Source: Coemansia sp. RSA 1804 (Eukaryota; Kickxellomycota; Kickxellomycetes; Kickxellales; Kickxellaceae). From it: a DNA stretch of 31,711 nucleotides. Position numbers and translations under genes: made by a program. Under the pieces are notes generated by a model that worked only from the letters and a program-made list of their open reading frames with translations, ran no database searches and was not told where the DNA came from. Positions 1 through 9,922 of this stretch are shown here, piece after piece. Numbering within the stretch: the first letter of the stretch is position 1; every line of letters starts with the position of its first letter. The stretch is from the NCBI GenBank assembly GCA_027578815.1, contig JANBTH010000137.1, forward strand, positions 1 to 31,711. The letters run 5' to 3'.

Positions 1-431
1 AATAGTAGTTTGATAGGTTTCCTTATAGTAAATAACATACTTTTTATATTCCACTTGAAACCCCATTGAAACATATTATTCTCGTTGTTTTTCTTGTCTG
101 CGCCGGCGTTTGAAATAAGAGCACTGCGCACTCGCTCCAAGTAATCCTGCATTGTGCCCATGTCGGACACACGCGGCCTAACGGCACCGGTCTTGGGTGT
201 GACAGACCACAAGGATCCGCGTAATCCAAATGCCGGACCAGCAGCAACAAAAGCGGCACGCATCAGGGCGCCAGTCTTCGGCACAGCAAAAGCTCCGAGC
301 TGGCTCGAGTAGAAGGCATCGTTCGCACGCGTGGTGACATAGAAGGGAGGTTCGGGAACAATAAAAATTGGAGCAATCCGCGAAGCAAAGGAATAATGGA
401 ACTTGACAGGAATCTCATCGCGCAGATACAT
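1..431 (-). pseudogene. 3' fragment of a type I phosphodiesterase / nucleotide pyrophosphatase (ENPP) gene, 5' truncated
   Basis: Reading leftwards from 431, an open frame runs about 143 codons to the window edge without a stop. It begins MYLRDEIPVKFHYSFASRIA and continues with a P-rich strand and YVTTR. This resembles the segment of ENPP-family phosphodiesterases where the Y-L-x-E-x-x-P-x-x-F-H-Y and R-I-A-P-I motifs precede the last metal-binding part of the catalytic domain. Further on, MRAAFVAAGPAF matches the family's M-x-A-x-F-x-A-x-GPAF motif. After that the sequence diverges from the usual C-terminus. An in-frame TGA lies just upstream (438-440), and threonine deaminase ends on the same strand at 528, so the catalytic N-terminal two thirds cannot lie directly upstream. 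A possible 5' splice site (GTATGT, 40-35) sits near the edge. I read it as a gene relic; a short expressed gene or unusual splicing cannot be excluded because the locus is cut by the window. Confidence 0.5.
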
Positions 432-527
432 ACACTTTCATAAACGAATAGATAGGGGAGGGTTTGGCAACAGAATGCTTGTTTTTCAACGTTTCAAATG
501 GAGGGAAGAGGTGTAATTATGGAGTGG

Positions 528-2336
528 CTAGTACCGCATGAACTGCTGAAAAACAGGGTTAGTTGTTTCGTTGACGTAGCGATAATCGAGATCGTCGAGG
601 AACCGCTGGAGCGACGGAGGGATCTGGCCGGGCTCCAGACCAGAAGAGGATGACTCATCGGCATCATCGGACGACGGTGGCACCTGGATGCCAACCAGGA
701 CCTTCGCAACGTCCTGGCCAAAGTTGCGGTACTGGAACAGCGAGATGTTCCAGTCAAACTGCAGCCCGCCAAGGAACTTCTTCAGCGCTCCGTGGCGCTC
801 GGGAAACTCGAAGCGGATCAGATACTCGTTGGGAACGGAGCTGCGGCCACCAACAATGTAGCGGGCGTGGGATTTGGCCAGCTCGTTGTCGGAGAGATCG
901 GTGGCAACCATCGACTGCGCAGCCAGACGGCGGATGATATCGGGGACCTCGCGCTCGCGATCGGATACCTCAAAGGACATGAAGATGTGGGCGTTCTCCG
1001 GGTGGCCGTAGCGGTACGTGAATTCGGTGATGGCGCGTGGGTAGATGATGTCGTGGAGGCGGATGTAGCTGCCTGGGCGTTCCGGGATGACAACCGAGAG
1101 AAGAACCTCCCTGCGCTCGCCAATAGCCGCGCGCTCGGCCACAAAGCGCAGGCGGTCAAAGTTCATGTTAGCGCCCGACGTCAGCGCCACCAGCGACTTG
1201 CCACTGAGCGCACGGTCCCGCGCGTAGCGCTTGAGTCCGGCCACAGCCAGAGCGCCCGACGGCTCCAGAACGCTGCGCGTATCCTCAAACACATCCTTGA
1301 TGGCAGCACACACCTCATCGTTGGTGACAAGAACTATGTCGTCGACAAGCGCGCTGGCTACGCGGAAGCACTCCTTTCCGACCTGGCACACCGCCGTGCC
1401 GTCGGCAAACAGCCCGACCTCGCGCAACGCAACACGCCGCCCAGCCTCCAGCGACTGCGCCATTGCGCACGAGTCCACCGTCTCGACTCCCACAACCCGC
1501 ACGCCGGGCGACACGCGCTTGACATACGCCGCCACACCAGCTATCAGGCCGCCGCCACCCACAGGCACAAAGATCGCATCGATGTCGGCGGCCTTGCGCT
1601 GGCGCAGGATCTCCATCGCAACCGTTCCCTGCCCAGCAATTACATGCGGGTCGTCGAATGGCGGGATGTTAGTGAGACCGCGCAGCTTGGCCAGCCGCGC
1701 ACACTCCTCCTTGGCCTGGTCAAAGCCGGCGCCATACAGCACAACCTCCGCGCCCAGCCGCTGCACATTCCGCCACTTGATGGCCGGCGTCAGCACCGGC
1801 ATGACGATGGTTGCGCTGATTCCCAAGTGCTTGGCCGACTGCGCTACGCCCTGCGCATGGTTCCCGGCCGAGCATGCGATGATTCCGCGCGCCTTCTCCG
1901 CCGCCGTCAGGTGACTGATCTTGTTGTATGCGCCTCTGATCTTGAACGAGAACACGTCCTGCAGATCGTCGCGCTTCAGAAACACCTTGTTGTTGCATTT
2001 GGCCGACAGATTAGTTGCCTGCGTCAGCGGTGTTTCCGACGCTACGTCGTACACATACGAGTTGAGGATCATCTGCAAGTAGTCTGGTTCTCCTTCTCCG
2101 TCAGTTGCCAGTTTCCGTCCGGCTGCTGCGTTTGCCATCGTTCCGCCGCTCCTCTCGCCGGTGATGGCGCTGGTGCCCATGCTGCTGCCTGTGCCGTTGA
2201 CCGGTGTCGTGACTCCCGACTCCTGCGCGCTGGAAAGCCCCGCGTACTCGTTTATCGTGCGGGAGTTCGGCAGCGTGTCTGCTGCTTCGCTGTACCCGCC
2301 GTTGCCCACCGACGGCTGCTGTGTCTGCGGGCTCAT
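528..2336 (-). CDS. ILV1: Threonine deaminase (L-threonine ammonia-lyase), isoleucine pathway
   Basis: 602 aa, single exon. It catalyses the PLP-dependent deamination of threonine to 2-oxobutanoate, the first committed step of isoleucine synthesis. An unconserved Ser/Gly-rich leader (1-85) precedes the fold-type II PLP core. The Schiff-base lysine is K132 in FSFKIRGAY, SAGNHAQG is at 156-163, the phosphate-binding loop GGGG is at 260-263, and TSGAN is at 386-390. The C-terminal part carries two ACT-like regulatory domains (about 409-480 and 505-600), as expected for the isoleucine-inhibited, valine-activated biosynthetic enzyme; catabolic forms have none or one. Length is close to that of yeast Ilv1 (576 aa). 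The ATG at 2336 is preceded by an in-frame TAA (2358-2360). The leader has acidic residues and no amphipathic basic stretch typical of a mitochondrial presequence, so an upstream exon or atypical targeting is possible. Confidence 0.96.
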   Translation of the reverse strand: MSPQTQQPSVGNGGYSEAADTLPNSRTINEYAGLSSAQESGVTTPVNGTGSSMGTSAITGERSGGTMANAAAGRKLATDGEGEPDYLQMILNSYVYDVASETPLTQATNLSAKCNNKVFLKRDDLQDVFSFKIRGAYNKISHLTAAEKARGIIACSAGNHAQGVAQSAKHLGISATIVMPVLTPAIKWRNVQRLGAEVVLYGAGFDQAKEECARLAKLRGLTNIPPFDDPHVIAGQGTVAMEILRQRKAADIDAIFVPVGGGGLIAGVAAYVKRVSPGVRVVGVETVDSCAMAQSLEAGRRVALREVGLFADGTAVCQVGKECFRVASALVDDIVLVTNDEVCAAIKDVFEDTRSVLEPSGALAVAGLKRYARDRALSGKSLVALTSGANMNFDRLRFVAERAAIGERREVLLSVVIPERPGSYIRLHDIIYPRAITEFTYRYGHPENAHIFMSFEVSDREREVPDIIRRLAAQSMVATDLSDNELAKSHARYIVGGRSSVPNEYLIRFEFPERHGALKKFLGGLQFDWNISLFQYRNFGQDVAKVLVGIQVPPSSDDADESSSSGLEPGQIPPSLQRFLDDLDYRYVNETTNPVFQQFMRY

Positions 2337-3787
2337 TCTTTCTGCTGCTCTTTGCGTTTAGGAAGTACTAATAAAGGACTGAGATCTGAGTAGGAGGGAT
2401 ATAATAAAATTTGAAGAGGAAGAAGAGAAAACCAAGGCGGATCGCTTTTTTGCGTTTTTCAGGAGCGATATTCTAAAAAAGCTGGGCTCCTTTTTTTCCA
2501 TCTACACTTAGTGCTTTTTCTGCGATCGGGTGTCGATTAGTCATTACAGGCACCATTTCCAGCAGTTTCTTTTTTTGTGGGGATAGGGGGACTTTTGCAG
2601 ATACAATATTACTAATTATAGATCATTTGCTGATCAGATCAGTACAATATTATGTATGACGATGCGAACGGTAGTTAGGATTTGATTATTACACTAGCAT
2701 TTTAGTAACGGAGAAATGTTAATAGGTATAAAAGCTGTCAACTCTATGGCACCATGCCATGTAATATTACATACTACTGTTGTGCGTGATGTGTATATCA
2801 CGTAGTATAATTGTTTTATAGAATATATTGAAGGAAGAAAAATAATTAGACGAGGTCGTCTCACCATCTAAAGTGGGCAATTCCACGTCTAAAATATTTG
2901 TAAAATTCTGATGAAAAGAATTACTTTGTATACATATGAAATGTGTTGGACATGTTATATCCTTATTTGTTGACAGTATAACCACTGTGAGAAATGATGA
3001 AAACGCAGACGTTCTTATTCGGCTGACAAGCCGTTTTTGTCAATATCATGATTCATGGGGAAATAAAGGCATCAATCGTTGCATGATGCATAGAATTGAT
3101 AACTAGCTTTTTCACTGATCAATCTTGCGTGAGGTTATCCGTGGGGGTATTCATACTCCCTCGGTATCATGCCCAGCGAATAACCCTTGACCTGCTGGTG
3201 CAACATTACTATGTGATGGGGCCATGGAGAACTAAAGTGTTGTACTTCTATGACTTATTGTACAGCGAAATATCTCCCCAAGTGCCTGGAAAAATTTGTC
3301 CAACCTTGGTTGCTTGTATAGGTCGGACTGTATTAAAACATCTCTTGTTGAGCTTAGTTAAAGCCATACTGTATTGACAGGTTTTTATAGAAAGAAAAGG
3401 GGAGGTTTTTAAGTTGCGGCTAGGGTTGGCTTGGGCTGCAAATTTCTTCACTGAGAATAACGCGGCATCTAGCTTGCTTGTTTGCTTGCGTCCAGACACA
3501 CACACTGCCTGCTGGATCGCAAAGTGGGCGGTCATATAAAAAATCCCGGAAGATCGTCTTACTAAGTGCGAGTGGCTGCGAACCAGCTCAGATTAATCAT
3601 GCTTCATCTGATATTGATGACATGGGCTCATTTGCATCCTCGATATCCATGTCTATTTAACGCAAGCAAGCAATTAAATATAAATGGCCTTCTTTTTCAT
3701 GCTCCAATTTTATTGTATATTTCAAATCCTTCTTGCTTCAACCAACAGAAAACTTTATTCTCATTCTCCATTGTACAATAATTTAAA
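2337..3787. other. Intergenic region, AT-rich, no recognisable gene
   Basis: About 1.45 kb between threonine deaminase and the FunK1 gene. It presumably holds both promoters, since the genes diverge. Short open frames here (for example 2767-2985 on the minus strand and 3096-3377 on the plus) resemble no family I know. A CATATAAAAAA stretch near 3533 and an AT-rich ATTTAAATATAAAT near 3671 could serve as core promoter elements for the FunK1 gene. A short inverted repeat built on GCAAGCAAG lies at 3478-3490 and 3661-3673. Confidence 0.5.
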
Positions 3788-6700
3788 ATGAGCAGTCCAA
3801 CACATACTGGTGGCGAGTCCTCCAAGAACCCTAAGAGGAAGGCAACTGAGGAGGTTGAGCCCACATCTCCTGTTGGCATGGGTGGTCTGTCTAGTTACCA
3901 GTACTCCTCCTCATCTTGGCCGTCGAAGATGGCAAAGAAGGCGAAGCAGGCGGATGTGGATGAGGCTGGCCAGGAAGACGAAGCGCTTGGCATTGGTAAG
4001 TTTGGTGCTTTAAAGACAGTGAAAGCAATGCTAAGCAACAACATTTGTTTTTTGGGGGAATCTCATTCCAAATACTAAATATACCAGCTCTATACAATGT
4101 GTCTTGTAGAATTCCAACTTGCGCCTGGTCTGATTAAACGAGCCCCGCCCGAATCCTCATTGCTCTTTAAAACAACAAACGTACGGTCAAGCGAGAATGC
4201 TGGTGCATCACGAATAGAGATGAAGATTGCCGCTGACCAAGAGCTGAAGGAAATCGTCACACACCACACAGAGAGAGCTGTTTCCGACATTCTGAAGCCT
4301 GTGCTGCCTGAAAATGAAATAGAAAGAGGAGCGCTTGAGGGGGCCATGGCCTACGTGGCTGATCGATTTGCGGAAATGGCGAAGACAGCACCACAAGCCA
4401 AAGCCGCGTCAAAGTTCAAGAAGTATAAAGCTGTCCGCATGTTGATTGGATCACACAAGGGCAAGTCAGTAGGTGCTCCCCGTGCCTCTACCTCCACTAC
4501 AGCATCTACATCCAAGTACAACCTTAGGCCTAGGACTAGGTCGATGCTTAGAAAAACCACCACGCTTGGTAGAGATAATAGCCCCGAGAATGATTCTGAC
4601 GATGGATTAGAAACAATATCTAGTCCGTCGTCCTTCCCCAGTGAGAAGAACATGTATCCAGCCATCAGCGCTCTTTTTGAATTTGTGGCTGACTCAGTCG
4701 CCGGCTATTGGGATGGTCACGGTGATAACCTCGGGAAGCCACGCAGGATTTCTGCTGCTAAAAAGTTTGACTTCAAGCCCCGAGATTCGCTTGACTTGAC
4801 GCGGATCGACATTGCTATTAGTGGTAGCAGCAAATCGCCTAAGCAGCTAAGTTTTGCGGATATGCTGCTCGTGGTAGAGGCAAAGAGGAAAGCAGATAGT
4901 TACAATGAAGCGCTGGCGCAACTAATCCACTACACGAGGCTGCTCTATGCCAAGCAATACAATCGTCGATTTGTCTGGGGAATGACGGTGTGTGCGACAG
5001 TCGTGCGTCTGTACGTTTTTGGGCATGACAGGATATACGAGTCGCCATCGATTGATCTCTGGGTGCCAGAGCAGTGCGCAGACTTAGTCAGGCTGTTTGT
5101 GAGTTGGGCTTTCTGCCCGGTCAGTATCCTTGGCTTTGACAAGACCATCGAGTACCTTCCGGAGTATAACTGTTTGAGGATCCAGGCAGAGTCTCTCGAC
5201 GGCGGCAAACCACACTTCTTCTATGCGCAAAATATGCATCGGGCACCTGAGAATGTGTTTGGAAGGCACACGACATGCTTTCTTGCCAGTGAGAAGCCTC
5301 CCCGTATTTGCCTACCTTCTGGTACCTCAGACACCCAATCCACCAAGGCTAGGGATGCTGAGGCCACAAACGAGGGAAAAAAAATAAAGGATTGGATCGA
5401 AGGTGTCCAGACTGTGGTGAATATTGAGAAAACAGGCACAGCCTCTATACTAGAGGCTGCTAGAGCCAGCGTCACTAAAGCTGTAACCAAAATTGCAAAG
5501 GCAAGGTTTCCGGTCACCGATAAATCGTCCGATTCGGCTGCTGTCAAGGCTTGTGTATCAAAGATAGTCGAGGCTATAGTCGACTTTGCTGTTAATCCGG
5601 GTGAGGACTATTCTGCCGAGCGTGTCAGTTCCTTGGCTGCCGAACCGGAGCAGGTATTCAACGCCGCTGCCGCACGTATCCTAGCTGTTGGCGCTACTAT
5701 TGTTGCTGATGTCATTGACTATGAGACTGCTGATATTTCCGCTTCCCCGCTCGAGCTTGCCATGGGACAAATTGCCGCAGCGAAAGCAGAACTCATCCAA
5801 TCAATTGATTCGGAAAGATTCGAATTGGACCGCTTCGTCAAGGATGCCTGGTCCTTCTCAGAATGGTCACAGGTGCCGGATAGACATGATGAGGTCCAGT
5901 ACTTGAGCGAAATCGGGAGCAGGTTCCAGGATGACGAGACCATGCAGGGCAAATTCCCGCTCATAGTTGCAGGTGGCTCTGTTTGCTACAAGACCAGATG
6001 GTGCAGCGATGACAGTGCGCCAATAAGTGATGACACCGAAACTGCATTTCCTATGGTTAATAGGGATGTTCTTCAGAAATCCAAATTTCGGCAGCACAAG
6101 CGCATTGTCTTGGACATGGTTGCCTGCCGCCTCAATGATGTCGAGTCCGTGGATGAGCTAATTGCTGTTGTGGCAGACGCGATGCATGCAAACCACAGGA
6201 TCTTGTCAGAGTGTGGTATTCTGCATCGCGATATGTCACCACATAACATCCTATTTACACGGGATCAGGACCGCAATCCCACTGGCATGCTAATCGATTT
6301 TGATTGTGCGGTTCATCTGGCAGATGCGGTTGCAGAAGGACCCAACCGAACAGGGACAGGGCCGTACATGAGCATTGCCAATCTTCAAGGATTGGAGTTC
6401 CCGCGCACCGAGCTAGATGACTGGGAGTCATTGATATATGTGCTTTCCATGATGGCCACATTTGGCGTGACAACCGAGGACCGACATGCATTGAGAGAGA
6501 GTATTGCACGCGACATATCAAAAGAAATGCTTCAACAGAAACTTCCAATCGGTGAATGGAGAAATTCCAGCTACTACTCTGCCGGTTGTTCAAAGATGGC
6601 ACATATGGGGTCTTCCGAAGTCTTCGAGGGATCTATAACTGACCACTTCTTGCCAATAGCTAGCTATGAGCCCTTGAAAAAGCTGATTACAGATCTCCGG

Positions 6701-6919
6701 GACTGCCTCTTCAATAACCCGAGAATGTCTTTCTTTGGCCAGGGGGCAGAGATCAAGCCAAGTTATCCAGAGGCTACCTTTGCAATGTATGTGACTGGCT
6801 ACGATGATGCTGGCATCAATCAGGATGTGGCTAGCCCCTTTGCCAGACGGGCTGCTTGTGCTGGTGCTATAGCCAGAGACCTGTGTGATATTTTGAACAG
6901 AAAGGGAAGCGGCGCTTAG
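3788..6919 (+). CDS. FunK1-family protein kinase with N-terminal PD-(D/E)XK-like region (two exons)
   Basis: Exons 3788-3995 and 4110-6919 join in frame to give 1005 aa. The N-terminus is hydrophilic with basic, nuclear-localisation-like patches (NPKRK, KMAKKAKQ). Residues about 250-400 carry D303, E326-A-K328 and Q340 in an order like a PD-(D/E)XK nuclease core, followed by RRFVWGMTV and DRIYES, typical of the FunK1 N-terminal region. Kinase elements follow: a Gly-loop-like FGRHTTCF (453-460), beta3 lysine K647 in FVKDAW, alphaC E664, catalytic HRDMSPHN (775-782), metal-binding DFD (799-801), GTGPYMS, and LDDWESL with the alphaF Asp. All residues needed for catalysis appear present. About 180 Ala-rich helical residues separate the Gly loop from K647. 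FunK1 kinases are known as expanded families in basidiomycetes; their substrates are unknown. Any nuclease activity is inference. Confidence 0.88.
3996..4109 (+). other. Intron in FunK1 gene (GT-AG, 114 nt)
   Basis: The donor GTAAGT follows codon position 1 (exon 1 = 208 nt). Of two nearby acceptors, only TTGTAG ending at 4109 restores the frame (G|AA, then TTC CAA). The CCAG ending at 4087 would shift it. Confidence 0.85.
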
Positions 6920-7025
6920 GCGGATGGGCAAGCGTGTGGATAGGGATGTCTAAGCTGTATGGTTTTTTGTGTTGTTAAATTAAAAGTCTCGTGTCATTTA
7001 TTATGTGTAAATTTGAATATTACAG

Positions 7026-7984
7026 TTAGCATCGGACAAGCAAGTCAAGGAAATCTGACTTTTGCGCAAGAAATTCACTTCTCTGTTGACAAAAGCAGTT
7101 CCTTGCGCGTTCTGGACATTGGATATCGCCGCCGACAGCTTGAACGCCAGCTAAAGATCCTGGACGCAATGGAAAAGAGCGAAATAGAGTCTGCTTTCGA
7201 GGCCTCAGTCAAGAATGATACAGACGACAACGGTGCTGTGCCACAGATAAAGCAAGAGTACGCACTGCAAAGAAAATATGTGCGGGATGTTTGGAGCAAC
7301 GGGTTCTGGGCAAACAGCAGAAGCAGCATATCGCCGATCCGTGGCAATCTGTCGGTCTGGGGGCTGAATATTGACGACATTGGGGTTGCTTATTTCCACG
7401 GGACATCCACGCCTGCCAACGACAAGAACGAGTCGGATGTAGTAAACGCACAGATGAGGCATCTGGGCCGCACACCAGGAAACATGGTTCCAGTGGTCAG
7501 TCAAAAGTGGCTGACCGGGCATCCAAAGGGACCGGCGGCAATGTTTATGCTCAACAGCGTCTTACAATCACTGCGCACAGGCATCATTCCAGGCAACCGC
7601 AATGCAGACAACATTGACTCTGAGCTGAGAGAGTACGAGTACATGCTTTACTTATCCAAGAGTGTCCAGACAGCTGGCATCAAGGCGGCAACACTCACAT
7701 CCTTTGGATTCGGACAGGTGGGTGGCGAGCTTCTAATTGTCCACCCAGACTACTTGTTTGCCACTCTGACGCAGAGTGAGTTGGAAGTGTATAACAGCAA
7801 GATGGTTGCTAGAAACAGCAAGTCGTATCGCCACTGGCAAGACACCCTTGCTGGCAACCATTCTTTTGTGTAGATCAAAGACAAACCGCCATTTTCGCCA
7901 TACATAGAAAAGCAGGTATATCTGGCTCCAACGGCTCGTGCGCAACTCAATCCATTAACCCGGAGTCACGAAGTTAGCCTTTGA
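7026..7984 (+). pseudogene. FAS2: Fatty acid synthase alpha subunit (FAS2) relic: ketoacyl synthase C-terminal part with in-frame TAG
   Basis: The frame reads as the distal ketoacyl synthase (KS) domain of fungal type I FAS alpha: GQASQGNLTFAQE, a YRRRQLERQ helix, the active-site His motif FHGTSTPANDKNES (His codon 7397-7399), the second His motif LTGHPKG, GIIPGNRNADN and TSFGFGQVGGEL. The KS nucleophile Cys, the upstream ACP and ketoreductase domains, and the phosphopantetheine transferase domain are absent. The frame hits TAG at 7871-7873, yet clear homology continues in the same frame after it (IKDKPPFSPYIEKQVYLAPT), ending at TGA 7982-7984. The 5' limit of homology coincides with an acceptor-like TTACAG (7020-7025), as if a last exon was copied. 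The ATG at 6959 adds only unrelated residues. The true FAS2 must lie elsewhere in the genome. A truncated expressed protein is unlikely but possible. Confidence 0.88.
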
Positions 7985-9209
7985 ATTATTATTTAGAGGT
8001 TTATTTTTATAGCATACTATTAACTTGGCATCAGCGATATGTAAATACAAAAGGTCAAACTATCTACATCAGAAACTATCTAAAAGCACAATGTATTGCC
8101 GACTAGTCTTCTTTGTTGACTACGATTGCCCAGTTCCAACCTTGGGCACTCAATAAGATCGTGGCAACGTCATAAACGCCTAAAGTTTCAATTATAAAAA
8201 AATACCCACTGCTTTAATGACTGAAAAGAATGTCTGCCCGATCTTTGTCACTTGGATGGGTTAAGCTGCTGTTGGTTTATTCTCAAAAAAGAAAGTGGTT
8301 GAGACCACGCATAGATTTCGTCGATACCGGTTTCATAGCTTTGCCTCACTGTATGGTGGATTGGACGAACAAATCAAAAATTGAGCCGTCATTTCTTTTT
8401 TTCTATTTACCTATTCTTTTTTATTCACTTTTGCAATGTGCGGAATCCACTCACTTTGCTCAAATAGCCCAAGTCAATAGTGATTTGCAGACAAATGTAA
8501 TTTAGTTTCCATTATTAGAGGCCCGTGCTTTGCTGTCCAATAGATTCCTTCCAAAACTGGCAAGAGCAAAGAAATAAAGTAAGAAACATTGCTCTACACT
8601 ACCTACCCCGGGGTGGTTGTTGCGCACCTCCTTTTCTCCCACCCTTTACATCTTTTGCTAGCAGCTATTTATCTGAATGAATTAAGTTTTGTATTCCAGT
8701 TTGAATAAGCACGTCCGTAGTTGATGAGAACATAAAAATTTTTCTCTACAATTCCTTCTTCTGTGTGTAAGATACGTTTTTGTTGCGTTGCATCGATTTC
8801 CGTTCTATTTACACGTGCCTGTTTTCTCTTCTTCTCTGAAAAACACACACACTACCACCGTTTCTTTCCGAGTGGACTAAGAAAAAAGGGGAGCCTACAC
8901 TTGTTACAGTAAATCAAGGTGGATGGAGGTGCCGTATTCAGCCATTATGAGTCTCATATTTTTTGATATATAAGGATCGCATTCCCCACCTCTTTCTCCT
9001 TCTTCCTCTCTCTATACCAATTAGCCATCTTTTCTCGTGGTCAGCACTGTTACTCTAGCTAGTCCCCTTTTCTCCCTCTCTAGTCTACACAGACCTGATT
9101 ATTATTGTTTTAAAGGAGATCATTAGCTTCCATTCCAAGCACACTTGTTTTTCATCTTTTATATCTGAACACAATAGCACAAGCCTAATTCCCTTTTCCT
9201 CTCCTCACA
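7985..9209. other. Intergenic region and promoter of the first YdcZ-like gene
   Basis: About 1.2 kb with no coding potential I can support. A 91-codon open frame at 8230-8505 resembles no known protein. The last 250 bases are pyrimidine-rich with a TATA-like element, described separately. Confidence 0.5.
8967..9000 (+). promoter_or_regulatory. Core promoter of first YdcZ-like gene: TATATAAGG plus CCACCTCTTTCTCCT
   Basis: TATATAAGG (8967-8975) is followed by the pyrimidine motif CCACCTCTTTCTCCT (8986-9000), about 210 nt before the ATG. Almost the same arrangement occurs upstream of the paralogue at 12889, which supports its function. Confidence 0.5.
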
Positions 9210-9746
9210 ATGGCAAAGGGCAGATTTGTTCAAGCACTCAAGGATGCTGTCCTCGTCGAGAAGCCGCGTGTGAACGCCCAGATCACGTTCGACAAGAAGC
9301 TCATCATGGACTTTTTCCTTCTAATGGTGGCCGGAACATGCACGGCACTTCAAGGCGCAGTGAACGGATCAATGTCCATCCACGTCAACGGCGGCTTCAG
9401 CTCATGGCTATCGTTTGCGTTCGGCTCAGTCCTTCTGTTTATCTTCTTCATCATCGACACTCGTGGTGGAAAGACCATCAAGTGGAAAAACTCCTTCAAG
9501 ACGGCGCCCTGGTGGTGCTGGTTCGGTGGTATCCCCGGTGCTGCCTTCGTTCTGTTTATCACGCTGTTTATCCCCTACCGCGGTTCTGCTGTGGTCTCTG
9601 GTATCACTATTTGCGCCCAGATGCTCACCTCTCTGTTTGTTGACTGCTTTGCCTTCTTTGGTTGCAATCATCGTCCCGCTACTCTGCCGAGACTCGGTGG
9701 CATGGCTCTTCTTATTGCCGGTGTTCTGATGGTTGCACTTGGTTAA
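9210..9746 (+). CDS. DMT/YdcZ (DUF606) family small membrane protein, copy 1
   Basis: 178 aa, one exon, ATG in CACAATGG context. A basic 30-residue N-terminal tail precedes about five membrane segments (roughly 32-50, 63-82, 102-121, 127-147, 162-178). Family features seen are ALQGAVNG (47-53) at the end of TM1, WLSFAFG (66-72) in TM2, the loop DTRGG (83-87), GGIPGAAFV before TM3, and a Q in TM4. Members of this drug/metabolite-transporter relative are half-size (5 TM), so they probably act as dimers; substrates are not established. It lies 3.1 kb upstream of a clear paralogue on the same strand. An AATAAA at 9917-9922 is the likely 3' end signal. Length fits the bacterial family plus the extra tail. 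Confidence 0.85.
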   Translation: MAKGRFVQALKDAVLVEKPRVNAQITFDKKLIMDFFLLMVAGTCTALQGAVNGSMSIHVNGGFSSWLSFAFGSVLLFIFFIIDTRGGKTIKWKNSFKTAPWWCWFGGIPGAAFVLFITLFIPYRGSAVVSGITICAQMLTSLFVDCFAFFGCNHRPATLPRLGGMALLIAGVLMVALG

Positions 9747-9916
9747 GCAAATATCTTGATAAAGTGTTTGTTCTCTTGAAGGGCCCTTCCACCCTTTCGC
9801 ACACATCCAATTCCTTTCTTTGACTTTTTTCACAGCAACACTACTAGTCTTTACCCATTTTCCTCGCTTTCTCTTAATTTTCTTACGCTTTCTTTTCTCC
9901 TCTGTATTATTAGCCA

Positions 9917-9922
9917 AATAAA
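9917..9922 (+). terminator. Polyadenylation signal AATAAA for first YdcZ-like gene
   Basis: A canonical hexamer 171 nt after the stop codon, in an AT-rich 3' region. Confidence 0.5.

Noticed and set aside
792..2393. 533-codon open frame antisense to threonine deaminase
   Set aside because: It mirrors the GC-rich third positions of ILV1, its product (Arg/His/Ala-rich) matches no family, and the minus-strand frame has all catalytic motifs.
6959..7025. ATG-initiated leader joined to the FAS2 fragment as a new gene
   Set aside because: The 22 leader codons are unrelated AT-rich sequence ending at an acceptor-like TTACAG; the rest is a truncated, stop-interrupted FAS2 copy.
8230..8505. 91-codon open frame in the gap before the first YdcZ-like gene
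   Set aside because: No recognisable motif, poor composition and no splice partners; it is probably chance.
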